DNA of 64,000 nt from positions 248,001 to 312,000 of the forward strand of contig NZ_NHRJ02000002.1 of NCBI RefSeq assembly GCF_002220865.2, in the 5' to 3' direction. Every line of letters begins with the position of its first letter. Position 1 is the first letter of the stretch. The notes below the pieces were generated by a model. It searched no databases. It worked only from the letters and a program-made list of their open reading frames with translations, and had not been told where the DNA came from. Below are positions 52,383 through 61,359 of the stretch, piece by piece. A program made the position numbers and the translations under genes. This stretch comes from Paenibacillus xerothermodurans (GTDB lineage: Bacteria; Bacillota; Bacilli; Paenibacillales; NBRC-103111).

Positions 52383-54551
52383 TTGGAATCCAGTATGCAA
52401 ACCGCGTATGAGGAAGAAATGAGGCGATTGGAACAAACGTTCGCCGAGATCGATCGGCAGCTGGCCGTACTCCAACAGATCCCGCCTTACACAGGCACTG
52501 ATCACACGGAGCAGGTGCTTGAATCGGTCCGTGAATCCCGGCGCCGCAGCTTAGCCGCAGCGCAATCTGAACCGTATTTCGGCCGATTGGATTTTCAGGA
52601 AAAAGGACAGACCTCACCTGCCCCCCTGTATATAGGCAAGGTGGGTGTTGAAAAGGACGCATCACAGGAGCTGATGGTGATCGATTGGCGCGCCCCTGTG
52701 GCGAGCTTGTTTTACTCGTTCACGGGCGGATCCGACCCGGTGCAGTATGATTCCCCTGACGGACTCGTCGAGGGGCTTGTTTATTTAAAGCGCAACCTGG
52801 TGATCCGCAAACAAATTTTACAGCGGGTCGTCGATACATTCGACCGCTCAGGCGACAGTATGGCGGTGACAGACGAATTCCTGCTTTACCGCCTGGGCGA
52901 GAATAAGGACAACAAGCTGCGGGATATTGTGTCCACAATTCAATCGGAGCAGGATGCGATCATCCGGGCGGTGAAGAACAGCGCATTAATCATTCAGGGC
53001 GTGGCGGGCAGCGGCAAAACGACTGTAGCTCTGCACCGGCTTGCTTATTTGCTCTACCACTACCGCGATCAGGTGCGTGCAGAACGTATGATTATTTTCG
53101 CGCCCAACCGGATGTTCCTCGATTATATTTCCAGCGTTCTGCCTGAGCTTGGAGTGGGACACATCCAACAGACCACGTTCGCCGATTGGGCACTCGATCT
53201 GCTCGATCATGAGCCCGAGTTGGCCGATCAGGCCGAACGGCTGCGATATTGGTTCCAGACGGGTGCCCACAGGCCGGTGATCGATGACACCGCACCCGGG
53301 CGCTGGAAAGGCTCAACCCGCTTTCTGCATTGGCTGGACGAGGTATTGGGCCAGTATGAACGGATGGCAGTGCCGGATTCTGATTTCACACCGTGGGATG
53401 GAGCCGACACATTGCGGGCACAGATGATCCGCCAATGGTATGACGTTGAAAATAAGCACGAGCCGTTAATGAAACGGCGTGAGCGGGTGATCGCGCGTAT
53501 CAAACGATGGATGGACATGCAGTCGGATAAGGTTTGGGCGGCGCAGCTAAAGAAAGAATGCAAGAAAAAGGGCGCCGCACGGCTCCGGCAGTATACAAAG
53601 CTGTGGAAGGAATATTCTCCGCTGGGCTTTTACCGGGAGCTGTTCCAAGCCGGCTCACTGCCGTCTTTCCTGTCGCAGGAACTCCGGTCCCGGCTTCCAG
53701 AAGATCTGCTCTCTGCTACGGCAGCCTATCTTAAGAAAAAGCGGGTGCTGCAGGAGGATTTGGCGCCGCTTCTATACATTCGCGCAAAGTTCTACGGTAT
53801 TCATGGCGAGCTGACTTTCGACCATACCGTGATCGACGAAGCGCAAGACTTCTCGCCGTTCCAGATTGCACTGCTTAACATGCATACGCGCAGCCAGTCT
53901 TTTACCATATTGGGCGATCTGTCGCAGGGCATTCACGAATATCAGGGCATTAGGGCTTGGAATGAGTTCACTGATCTATTCGGTGCCGATAAAACAGCGT
54001 ATTTCCAATTGAACCGGAGCTATCGTTCGACAATGGAGATCATTTACTTTGCCAACGAAGTTCTGAGAAATGCCCCGGAGCAGCCGGCGACCTTGGCTGT
54101 CCCCGTATTTCGAAGTGGAGCTCCGGTCCGCATCGCACAGACGGACCACTCAGACCTCGTCTCCTCACTTCATCTTGCAATCAACAGGCTTCTTGCCGGC
54201 TCAATTGAAACCGTTGCTATTTTGGCCCGCACTGGCGAGCGGTGCAAGCAGCTGCACACACAGCTGCAAGCGCGAGGATTGCGAGCAAATCTGATCGGCG
54301 CTGACCACGAGCGCTATGAGGGCGGGATTACGGTTGTGCCCGCGTTTATGGCGAAGGGGCTTGAGTTCGATGCGGTGATTGTGGTCGATGCGGATTCAGA
54401 GCATTATCCTGCCAGCACTCGGGATGCCAAGCTCCTCTACGTGGCCTGTACGCGTGCTTTGCATGACTTGCAGCTGTGGTACAGCGGCGAAGCCTCCCCT
54501 TTGATCGCCGACATTGCGGGAGACTTTGTCAGCAGGCACAGCTCAACCTGA
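52383..54551 (+). CDS. helD: HelD-type RNA polymerase recycling ATPase (UvrD-like)
   Basis: 722 residues. An N-terminal coiled region (YEEEMRRLEQTFAEIDRQLAVL) precedes a superfamily 1 helicase core: Walker A GVAGSGKTTVALHR near residue 205, VIDEAQDFSPFQ (motif II), ILGDLSQGIHEYQG (motif III) and late VVPAFMAKGLEFDAVIVVDAD and VACTRA motifs. HelD frees stalled RNA polymerase from DNA. Length and the N-terminal coiled arm fit the class I Bacillus protein. Start TTG at 52383 with GGAGG 7 nt upstream. Single gene with a strong terminator after it. Confidence 0.92.
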   Translation: MESSMQTAYEEEMRRLEQTFAEIDRQLAVLQQIPPYTGTDHTEQVLESVRESRRRSLAAAQSEPYFGRLDFQEKGQTSPAPLYIGKVGVEKDASQELMVIDWRAPVASLFYSFTGGSDPVQYDSPDGLVEGLVYLKRNLVIRKQILQRVVDTFDRSGDSMAVTDEFLLYRLGENKDNKLRDIVSTIQSEQDAIIRAVKNSALIIQGVAGSGKTTVALHRLAYLLYHYRDQVRAERMIIFAPNRMFLDYISSVLPELGVGHIQQTTFADWALDLLDHEPELADQAERLRYWFQTGAHRPVIDDTAPGRWKGSTRFLHWLDEVLGQYERMAVPDSDFTPWDGADTLRAQMIRQWYDVENKHEPLMKRRERVIARIKRWMDMQSDKVWAAQLKKECKKKGAARLRQYTKLWKEYSPLGFYRELFQAGSLPSFLSQELRSRLPEDLLSATAAYLKKKRVLQEDLAPLLYIRAKFYGIHGELTFDHTVIDEAQDFSPFQIALLNMHTRSQSFTILGDLSQGIHEYQGIRAWNEFTDLFGADKTAYFQLNRSYRSTMEIIYFANEVLRNAPEQPATLAVPVFRSGAPVRIAQTDHSDLVSSLHLAINRLLAGSIETVAILARTGERCKQLHTQLQARGLRANLIGADHERYEGGITVVPAFMAKGLEFDAVIVVDADSEHYPASTRDAKLLYVACTRALHDLQLWYSGEASPLIADIAGDFVSRHSST

Positions 54552-54559
54552 CATGCTCG

Positions 54560-54604
54560 AAAAAAAGCACCTGCTGCCGAGAGAGGCAGCAGGTGTACTG
54601 TTTT
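54560..54604. terminator. Bidirectional terminator between helD and cydB
   Basis: CACCTGCTGCC (54568-54578) pairs perfectly with GGCAGCAGGTG (54585-54595), loop GAGAGA. On the minus strand it is followed by CTTTTTTT (for cydB), on the plus strand by ACTGTTTTC (for helD). Confidence 0.9.
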
Positions 54605-54607
54605 CAC

Positions 54608-55633
54608 CTATTCAGGTTTCAGATACCTCTTATCCTTGAGGAACAGCCGCCAAAACAGAATGAACACAGGCACTAGAATGGCGGTACACACCGCATACGA
54701 GATAATCAGCGAGCGAAACATCGCCGGATTCACTACACCTTCCTCGATGGTCAAATACGGGTACACCAAGTAAGGCAGATGAGCCCTCCCGTAGGCATAG
54801 CTTGCCAGTGCGTATTGGATGACCACGGCAATTACCGCGACACGCGGATAGCCTATTTTGCCGTCCGGCCTGCGCCACCACAGGGCGCTCAATCCAATAA
54901 CGAAAGCCGCTGCCGAAAGAGCGAACCACACCCAGAGCTCACGGAAGCGTTCCACAATCCACTGCGCCTCTGGAGCCATGACAAGCGTGGTCATAATGGC
55001 CAAAGCAAACGTGGTGGGACCGAACGTGATGGCCAAATGCCGCAAAGTGTAATATGCGGATTCATCGCCAGCCTCGCGTGAATAATCGGCCAGAAATAAA
55101 GCGGACAGGAATAACTCTGTCGTCAGCCCGAAAGCCAAATGTGCGTACTCGGTCGGCGAAGTGAACAGTCTCGTCAATTCCAATATGGGTACGCCGTCCT
55201 CGACGGTGACAAATCCTCCCAAGGTCACTGGCAGTATGCTGATTAACAATCCCGGGATCAACAAGCCGGTGATGCCGGAGACGAGTGTGAGAGTTCGGCT
55301 GTGTCTGCGCACGGAATGAGAATATACCATGAACGCACTGCGAATAAGCAGCAGGATCAGCGCCAAACACACCGGCACGACCAAGATGGAGCCCAGCAGA
55401 TACGTTGCCCTTGGAAAGAAGTTAACCAGCGCCACCGCGAGCAGCACCAAAAACACATTCGTTACCTTCCATGTCGGGGACAGATACAAATTTGCGATAT
55501 CCGCGACTTTATGTTTTTTGTTGTAACCGAACACCATCGCCCAGAAGCCCGTTCCAAAATCGATAGAGCCGAGAATCGCATACATAAACACGAATACCCA
55601 TATGATACTAGCCGCTACGATAGCATAACTCAT
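54608..55633 (-). CDS. cydB: Cytochrome bd quinol oxidase subunit II (CydB/YthB-like)
   Basis: 341 residues, eight or so membrane segments. The family's first segment (GSIDFGTGFWAMVFG) is clear. It pairs with subunit I, whose stop overlaps its ATG by 4 nt (ATGA), which indicates coupled translation. The length is like B. subtilis YthB (340). With CydA it forms a cyanide-insensitive bd oxidase that reduces oxygen to water using quinol. No cydCD exporter genes adjoin here. Confidence 0.92.
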   Translation of the reverse strand: MSYAIVAASIIWVFVFMYAILGSIDFGTGFWAMVFGYNKKHKVADIANLYLSPTWKVTNVFLVLLAVALVNFFPRATYLLGSILVVPVCLALILLLIRSAFMVYSHSVRRHSRTLTLVSGITGLLIPGLLISILPVTLGGFVTVEDGVPILELTRLFTSPTEYAHLAFGLTTELFLSALFLADYSREAGDESAYYTLRHLAITFGPTTFALAIMTTLVMAPEAQWIVERFRELWVWFALSAAAFVIGLSALWWRRPDGKIGYPRVAVIAVVIQYALASYAYGRAHLPYLVYPYLTIEEGVVNPAMFRSLIISYAVCTAILVPVFILFWRLFLKDKRYLKPE

Positions 55634-56970
55634 CGTGAAGACACACTCCCGTCTTGTGTCAGCTCCGGACCGACAGGATGTCTATTGAAGTAATGCCGCA
55701 TCACCACCGCTGTCGTTACCAGCAATATCACATAAATGGAGACAAACATCACGAGCAGTGCGCCAAGCCCTCCCGCTCTAGTCGCGGCCTCCGCAGTACG
55801 CTGAACATGATAGATGGTCCACGGCTGCCGTCCCGTGCAGCTGAAAATCCATCCCGTTTCGATCCCAAGCATTGAGAGGGGTCCTGCCGTGACTAATGCC
55901 ATGGTCATCCACCTCGGGTACGGTTTCTTAAACCACATCCGATATGCCAAAGGCACGAACCCCATCACGATCAAGATGGAACCGATCATGACCATCGTAT
56001 CGAACAATGTATGGATGTACAGAGGCGGCCAGTTCTCAGGCGGGAATTCGTTCAACCCACGGACTACGCCTGAGAACCTGTTCGTGGCAAGGAAGCTCAA
56101 TGCCCAAGGAAGCTCTAAGCCGCCCCGCACGCCCTGAATCTCCGGATCCACTGTTCCAAAGATAACTAGCGGAGCATAGGCAGTTGTCTCGAACAGCCCC
56201 TCGGCTCCCGCCAGCTTTTCCGGTTGGTGATGATGCAGCATCTGCGCCGTAGAATGGCCGTCGACCGCTGTCAACACCGCCATGACACCGCCGATGAGCA
56301 GTGACATGAACAAGCCTTTACCGTGATAGGCAAACTCTCGCTCTGACAGCCGCCGACTCAGCATCTTGTAAGCAGCCACCGAGGCAATCGTGAACGCGCC
56401 TGTCATATAAGCCGACGTCACCACATGATTGGTTGTCGTCCATACACTTGGGTTAAACACAGCCGCCAACGGATTCACGTCCGTGATCTGGTCGTTTACC
56501 ACGCTAAAGCCCCGCGGCGTATTCATCCAGGAGTGGGCATCAGTGATAAGCACAGCCGACGCCACTGCCCCGAACGCGACAAACGCGACGCTGACTATCC
56601 GCATGACCGGGGGCAGCCTGTCCGCAGCGTAGACGTATATCGAGAGAAATAAAGCTTCGAGAAAGAACGCCCAGAGTTCGATCTGAAACGGCAGTGCAAT
56701 AACTTCGCCAACGTATTCCATAAATCCCGGCCATAGCAAGGTTAGCATAACCCCGACAATTGTGCCGGATGGAATCGCAACACCGAGCAGTATGGCCAAT
56801 CCCCTGGTCCATCGCTGAGCCATCAGTGAGTAATCAGAATCTTTTTTCACATGATATAAAAGCTCAGCCACCACAATCATTGCCGGAATACCCACCCCAA
56901 GCGTCGAAAAAATGATGTGGAACGCCATGGATGATCCGAACAAGGCCCTCGCTAAGTCAACTGTATCCAT
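55630..56970 (-). CDS. cydA: Cytochrome bd quinol oxidase subunit I (CydA/YthA-like)
   Basis: 446 residues. His18 in MAFHIIFST is the expected heme b595 ligand; NHVVTSAYMTG matches the heme b558 His186 region; GRQPWTIYHVQRTAE matches the GRQPW motif. The Q-loop is short, as in the CIO/YthA type. It oxidises menaquinol. ATG at 56970 follows AGGGTGAATT. First gene of the cydAB operon. Confidence 0.93.
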   Translation of the reverse strand: MDTVDLARALFGSSMAFHIIFSTLGVGIPAMIVVAELLYHVKKDSDYSLMAQRWTRGLAILLGVAIPSGTIVGVMLTLLWPGFMEYVGEVIALPFQIELWAFFLEALFLSIYVYAADRLPPVMRIVSVAFVAFGAVASAVLITDAHSWMNTPRGFSVVNDQITDVNPLAAVFNPSVWTTTNHVVTSAYMTGAFTIASVAAYKMLSRRLSEREFAYHGKGLFMSLLIGGVMAVLTAVDGHSTAQMLHHHQPEKLAGAEGLFETTAYAPLVIFGTVDPEIQGVRGGLELPWALSFLATNRFSGVVRGLNEFPPENWPPLYIHTLFDTMVMIGSILIVMGFVPLAYRMWFKKPYPRWMTMALVTAGPLSMLGIETGWIFSCTGRQPWTIYHVQRTAEAATRAGGLGALLVMFVSIYVILLVTTAVVMRHYFNRHPVGPELTQDGSVSSR

Positions 56971-57140
56971 AATTCACCCTGCTTCCCTTTTTGTCCCTCA
57001 TATTATTGGGAAAAGGTGTAAGAACTATGCATGCATGTGAAAAACACCCCGGTTAGCCGTTGCATGCGGGGCTTGTGATCATTCGGAAGGTCGTCCAGCG
57101 TTTACTTCGCCGCCCGGCAGCCGACTCTCGACGAATTCTT

Positions 57141-57437
57141 TTAACGCAGATAGCTTATTTCCCAAAATCGCTCGTAGTACGACAACCATTGTCTTAATTC
57201 CAACAGCGGCTCTGGCTGGAGGCTGTATCGTGTCTCCCTGCCGACTCTCTTCTCCCGCACGAGACCTGCATCGGATAGTACGCGCAAATGCTTGGACACA
57301 GCCGTACGGCTAATCGGAAAATGTCCGCTAATCGCGGTCACCGACATCTCCTGGTCAATCAGCGGCTGCATCAGCTTGCGGCGGGTCGGATCGGCAATTG
57401 CGTGAAAAACATCGTGCTTCGGTGGTGTGGCCGACAT
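57141..57437 (-). CDS. ArsR-family regulator with frameshifted C-terminus
   Basis: 98 residues as read, with an intact ArsR winged helix-turn-helix: DVFHAIADPTRRKLMQPLID, then SVTAISGHFPISRTAVSKHLRVLSDAGLV in pieces, then RYSLQPEPLLELRQW. After FWE the frame breaks: one A missing in the run near 57160 gives WEISYLR and a stop. Restoring it yields FWENKLSALKEFVESRLPGG and a stop at 57079, the usual tail. The DNA-binding part could still work. Its partner SRPBCC gene upstream is broken too, as is usual for this ArsR-SRPBCC pair found in Bacillales. Confidence 0.75.
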   Translation of the reverse strand: MSATPPKHDVFHAIADPTRRKLMQPLIDQEMSVTAISGHFPISRTAVSKHLRVLSDAGLVREKRVGRETRYSLQPEPLLELRQWLSYYERFWEISYLR

Positions 57438-57860
57438 TTAACCCTCGACCTGCTCGCGCAGCTTAGGCAGAACGCTTCTCCCAACCATGATCCATTCTGT
57501 CGCGAACTACCGAGTGCGACTCCCCGGCTTCCGTTGCTGTGCCGGTTGACCAACCGGAATGAACGAGAGTAAGCTTGGTTTGGCCGCCCTGCTCTTCTAA
57601 CTCGAACGTCACCTGCCAGTCCTTCCCCCATGAGAATGACAATCGATGAGGCGCGTCCAGCTCGGTGACTTTGCATGGCGAATCGCCGTACGGGGAGCGG
57701 AGTATGAACTCGAAGCCCGTGACAGGTACAAAATTATTCGGCATAAGCCATGCCGCGATGCCTTCTGACGTAGGACGGCCTCCCACACCTTGTCGATTGC
57801 TGCGTTTAACACGAGCGTGTGACGAATATCCGGCAGGTCGCTTGTCATATTATCTGACAT
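57438..57860 (-). pseudogene. SRPBCC (AHSA1-type) domain protein, two frameshifts
   Basis: GGAGG then ATG at 57860, and the fold starts normally (LPDIRHTLVLNAAIDKVWEAV). One C is missing near 57783, moving the frame so the text continues as TSEGIAAWLMPNNF and on to VVRDRMDHGWEK. There one extra base near 57474 shifts it again; the correct tail LPKLREQVEG and TAA at 57438-57440 lie in the other frame and would abut the ArsR ATG. So the gene has one deletion and one insertion. Family: AHSA1/CalC-like ligand-binding domain, normally co-transcribed with the ArsR gene. Confidence 0.8.
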
Positions 57861-58023
57861 TATGTATCCTCCCATCTACAATAATTAGAAACCCTTTTGT
57901 TTCATATTCTATTGGTGGAAACCTTTCGGTTTCGCGTCAATTCTCAGCATATCTGCCATCGCTTTGTAACCTGTGACATCTGGCAATATGCCGGTTGAGC
58001 AGCATTATCGTGTATGCAGGCAC
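57861..58023. other. Gap between SRPBCC remnant and terminator
   Basis: Nothing convincing except the probable promoter and ribosome binding site of the broken SRPBCC gene near 57860-57900. The following 58056-58229 stretch also holds no clear gene. Confidence 0.4.
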
Positions 58024-58055
58024 AAAAAAACCGCCTCCGCTGTCGCCGGAGACGG
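58024..58055 (-). terminator. Intrinsic terminator on the minus strand
   Basis: CCGCCTCCG pairs with CGGAGACGG (one G-T on the minus strand), loop of 7, followed by TTTTTTT. It lies about 175 nt after the hydroxyacid dehydrogenase stop, so the dehydrogenase transcript probably ends here. Confidence 0.8.
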
Positions 58056-58229
58056 CGTTTGGGTTGGAATATCGCACTTTGCTCATCTTTGGCTCGGAGA
58101 TGCCCTTGCAGTAAGCATCCCGTTCCGCTTCACTGTGCCCCAATCACCTGGTTGGAGCAGCATCATGGTGCATCGGGGCAAGATTATTTTCTGTGGTGCG
58201 ACTGTCACACACATGTCCCCGCGTTTGTG

Positions 58230-59225
58230 TTACTTCGACTGGACCAGCGCCTGCAATTCCGGTACAACGTGAGCTTTCCCTCCGGTCAATGCGCCGACCA
58301 GATTTTGTGCGGCTAACATAGCCATGTCCGTTCTCGTTTTTGCCGTGGCGGAACCGATATGCGGCACGGTCACCACATTCGGAAGTGTTAGCAGTGCATT
58401 GTCGGCCGCCACCGGCTCTTGTACGAATACATCGAGACCGGCGCCACGTATAGCCCCATTGCGCAGCGCCTCGATCAATGCCTGCTCATCCACGGTCTGC
58501 CCACGCGACGCATTGATGAAAAACGCGCTGGACTTCATCATCTCAAAATGCTCCTGACGAATATAATTCACGGTAGCGGGAGTGAGCGGAGCCATCAACA
58601 GCACAAAATCCGATTCCCTAAGCAGCTGCTCAAGAGAGCAATAGCGTGCTCCATACGTCTTTTCCGCCTCCAGATTACGGCTTCGGTTATGATACAGCAG
58701 CTCCATATCGAAGCCGCGGACGGCACGTTTGGCGATCACCTCTCCAATTCTGCCCAATCCGATAATGCCAAGCGTAGCGTGATGAACGTCCATTCCAAAC
58801 CACTCATCCTCTTTAATCCTGCCTGATGTCCATCTCCCCTGCTTTACGTAGGCATCAAGCTCTGCGATTCGTCGGGCCGCGCTTAGAATTAACGCCATGA
58901 CAAGGTCTGCTACCGTATCGTCCAACACATGAGGGGTGTGCGTTCCGATAATGCCTTTAGCCTGCATCACTTCCAAGTCAAAATGGTTGTAGCCCACGGA
59001 AACCGTACTCACGGCACGCAGCTTTGCCGCACGCTCCAGCAGCTCCGCATCGACCGGGACGCCGGTCATGATCAATCCCTCATACTCGTGGATGTGCTCC
59101 AACAGTTCCGAACGTGACAGGGGGGTCTCCGAATCCCATACTGTGCACTCGCAATGTTCGTTCAAATAAGATAAAACGACTTCCGGCAATGGCCGGTTTG
59201 AAAAAATTTTCGGTTTAGTTGACAC
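58230..59225 (-). CDS. D-2-hydroxyacid dehydrogenase (glyoxylate/hydroxypyruvate reductase-like)
   Basis: 331 residues. Rossmann motif GIIGLGRIGEVIAKR, the catalytic Arg in INASRGQTVDE, Glu in GAGLDVFVQEP and His in VTVPHIGSATAKTR. Belongs to the glycerate/glyoxylate reductase group that interconverts 2-oxoacids and D-2-hydroxyacids with NAD(P)H. The start is GTG at 59225 with GGAGGAG 5 nt upstream. It follows LarE by 22 nt and is probably co-transcribed with it. Confidence 0.9.
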   Translation of the reverse strand: MSTKPKIFSNRPLPEVVLSYLNEHCECTVWDSETPLSRSELLEHIHEYEGLIMTGVPVDAELLERAAKLRAVSTVSVGYNHFDLEVMQAKGIIGTHTPHVLDDTVADLVMALILSAARRIAELDAYVKQGRWTSGRIKEDEWFGMDVHHATLGIIGLGRIGEVIAKRAVRGFDMELLYHNRSRNLEAEKTYGARYCSLEQLLRESDFVLLMAPLTPATVNYIRQEHFEMMKSSAFFINASRGQTVDEQALIEALRNGAIRGAGLDVFVQEPVAADNALLTLPNVVTVPHIGSATAKTRTDMAMLAAQNLVGALTGGKAHVVPELQALVQSK

Positions 59226-59247
59226 TTTTGCTCCTCCAACTCCAGCA

Positions 59248-60090
59248 TTATTGTACCGCTTCTGAGTGCACCGCCTGCTGTTCAGGGTTCAACACTTCGT
59301 TCAAGCTGCCGGAACGATACCCTTTCAAATCCATCGTAACGTAGGCATATCCGATCTGTTTTAGTTTCGCATGAACTGTATCTGCAACTGCCAACACCTC
59401 CGCCAAATCCGAAGCGGGCACCTCTATGCGAGCCAAGTTGTCATGCTGCCGCACTCTGACTTGTCTAAAGCCTAATTGAATGAGAAAATCCTCCGCTTGA
59501 TCGATCATCGACAATTTTTGCGCTGTAATCGCCTCACCGTAAGGGATCCGGGAAGACAAGCACGCAAAGGAAGGTTTATCCCACGTCTTCAGCCCAAATT
59601 GCCTCGACAAGTGACGTATTTCCGATTTTTTGATGCCCGCTTCCAGCAGCGGAGCGCGAACGCCTTGTTCATGGGCAGCCTGCAAACCGGGCCGGTGTTC
59701 GCCGAGATCATCCGCTATGGCGCCAAACACCACATGCTGATAACCGCGCTTCCGGGCAATTGGGATTAAATGATCGAATAGTGAATTTTTGCAAAAGTAA
59801 CAGCGGTTCGTCGGATTTTCTGCATAGCCGGGAATATCCAATTCACTGGTGTGGATGACGGCATGCGTTGCGCCCAGCTCCTGCGCAAGCGCGATCGCCT
59901 CTTGTTTTTCCCGTGCGGGATATGTCTCCGAATCGGCGGTGATGGCCAGCACGCGATCCGGTCCGAGATATTCTAAAGCCGCCTTTAACAAAAAAGCGCT
60001 GTCAACACCGCCGGAGAAAGCTACGACAACCTTCTCCATCGATTTAAGTATGTCACCGAGTTTAGCATATTTTTGTTCGATGGTTTCCAT
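59248..60090 (-). CDS. larE: ATP-dependent sacrificial sulfur transferase LarE
   Basis: 280 residues. PP-loop motif FSGGVDSAFLL near residue 22, CYFCKNSLFDHL, and SFACLSSRIPYGE, which has the cysteine that LarE gives up as sulfur source. LarE sulfurises the precursor of the nickel-pincer cofactor of lactate racemase; some homologues act on other pathways. ATG at 60090 is chosen with GGGGAGG 7 nt upstream (60093 is the alternative ATG). larA, larB and larC are not next to it. It precedes a D-hydroxyacid dehydrogenase gene, which suggests 2-hydroxyacid metabolism. Confidence 0.9.
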   Translation of the reverse strand: METIEQKYAKLGDILKSMEKVVVAFSGGVDSAFLLKAALEYLGPDRVLAITADSETYPAREKQEAIALAQELGATHAVIHTSELDIPGYAENPTNRCYFCKNSLFDHLIPIARKRGYQHVVFGAIADDLGEHRPGLQAAHEQGVRAPLLEAGIKKSEIRHLSRQFGLKTWDKPSFACLSSRIPYGEAITAQKLSMIDQAEDFLIQLGFRQVRVRQHDNLARIEVPASDLAEVLAVADTVHAKLKQIGYAYVTMDLKGYRSGSLNEVLNPEQQAVHSEAVQ

Positions 60091-60228
60091 CATAATTCCT
60101 CCCCAGCTCTCGTCAATCGCTCGTTCGTACAAAACTTTCTCTATTATAGACCTTTTTTTGCCACTGAAAAAGAGGATGACGCTCAGATCCGGAAATAAAT
60201 ATTAAGCGTTTTCACAACGTTCCGCAAA

Positions 60229-60356
60229 TCATGCCTCATGAGTGATATCAGGAAGAAGCCGGGCAAGCAGGCCGTGGATCACAACCTGCTGGATCTCGCC
60301 TGCCCCGGTGTGTATGTATGCAATATCCTTGCCGTCAGCATGAGCCAATTGCCCGC
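60229..60356 (-). pseudogene. Acyl-CoA dehydrogenase C-terminal fragment
   Basis: Directly behind the glutathione peroxidase stop, one frame reads KDIAYIHTGAGEIQQ and VVIHGLLARLL, then ends at TGA 60229-60231. This matches the C-terminal I-x-x-G-T-x-E-I-Q motif of acyl-CoA dehydrogenases, but nothing of the first 330 residues is present. No ribosome binding site. A leftover of a deletion; seen in sequence, identity inferred. Confidence 0.5.
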
Positions 60357-60833
60357 TTAAATTAACCGTTCGATCGCTTGTATTAATTCGCCGTCCTGCG
60401 GTGCCACTTTACTCGAAAAACGGGCGGCTACAGTTCCGTCCCGGTTGATGAGAAACTTTTCAAAATTCCATTTGACGTCACCTGGCGGCGCCGATTGTTG
60501 TGTCAACAGCTTGTACAAAGGATGTTTGTTATCGCCGAGGATCTCAACTTTACCCATTACCTCGAACGTTACTCCATAATTCATACGGCAAAACTGTTGG
60601 ATTTCCTCCGTGGTTCCCGGCTCTTGTCCGCCAAAATCATTGCACGGGAAGCCAAGTATCACGAGACCGCGATCCTTCCAAGCCTGGTGCAGCTGCTCCA
60701 ATCCGGCATACTGTGGCGTGAATCCGCATTTGGATGCAACATTGACGATGAGCAGCACCTTTCCTTTGTATTCACTGAGCTGTTTGGTGCTACCGTCCGC
60801 AGTCTCTACGGAAATATCATAAATGGATGACAT
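60357..60833 (-). CDS. Glutathione peroxidase-like (BsaA) peroxidase
   Basis: 158 residues. The catalytic triad is visible: Cys in VASKCGFTPQY, Gln in GFPCNDFGGQEPGT and Trp in KWNFEKFL. In Firmicutes these proteins use thioredoxin or bacillithiol rather than glutathione to remove peroxides. ATG at 60833 follows GGAGGG. Single gene with an acyl-CoA dehydrogenase fragment behind it. Confidence 0.92.
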   Translation of the reverse strand: MSSIYDISVETADGSTKQLSEYKGKVLLIVNVASKCGFTPQYAGLEQLHQAWKDRGLVILGFPCNDFGGQEPGTTEEIQQFCRMNYGVTFEVMGKVEILGDNKHPLYKLLTQQSAPPGDVKWNFEKFLINRDGTVAARFSSKVAPQDGELIQAIERLI

Positions 60834-61022
60834 GTGAACCCTCCTATCTCATTTGAACTTATCATAGCACGAAAGAGGGGCGGTATAAAACTTGCGGGCT
60901 GCATTTGCAAATGCAAGTTTCATGTGGGATGAGAGTCGATTTTGTCTGCGTAAGATGACAGCTCTGTTTATTAGTTGAGGCCGGCGGGTAGTAACTATTA
61001 CACCGGGAAAGGAGGACTTCAC

Positions 61023-61184
61023 ATGCCAAGTGAAAACATGCGACAGCAGAAGACCGAAGCCGAGCGCCAAACGGAATCACCAGAACAGCAGCGAAAACGG
61101 CAAAAGGGACAGAGCATCGAACCTCAAGCCGAAAAATGGAATACCCAACATCCGCCGGACCGGGACAAAAAAAGTCCTAATTAA
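61023..61184 (+). CDS. Small hydrophilic hypothetical protein
   Basis: 53 residues, almost entirely Gln, Lys, Glu, Arg, Pro and Ser (MPSENMRQQKTEAERQTESP), so probably unstructured. ATG at 61023 has AAAGGAGG 7 nt upstream, a very good site. A hairpin at 61265-61288 may be its terminator. Size and composition recall small acid-soluble or spore-core proteins, but no defined family is recognised. Confidence 0.65.
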   Translation: MPSENMRQQKTEAERQTESPEQQRKRQKGQSIEPQAEKWNTQHPPDRDKKSPN

Positions 61185-61264
61185 AGATTGGGTAACGGCA
61201 CCGAGCGGATCAATTTCCAGGCAAACATAATGATGATAAAAAAGGGAGTTTGTCTTCAATCTGG

Positions 61265-61288
61265 GAGCGACCGCAGGTCGCTCTGTTT
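61265..61288 (+). terminator. Possible terminator of the 61023 gene
   Basis: GAGCGACC and GGTCGCTC form a perfect 8-bp stem with loop GCA, then TGTTTC. The T-tract is weak. Confidence 0.5.
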
Positions 61289-61359
61289 CATTGTTGGCCG
61301 AGCACGGCACTTACCCAGATCTCACAATGGTTGGGTCGTTCAGGCGACATTCAAAATGA

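Noticed and set aside
57937-58143. A 68-residue minus-strand frame (GHSEAERDAYCKGISEPKM)
   Set aside because: It runs through the terminator at 58024-58055 and its TTG start touches its only possible ribosome binding site; composition is plausible but support is too weak.
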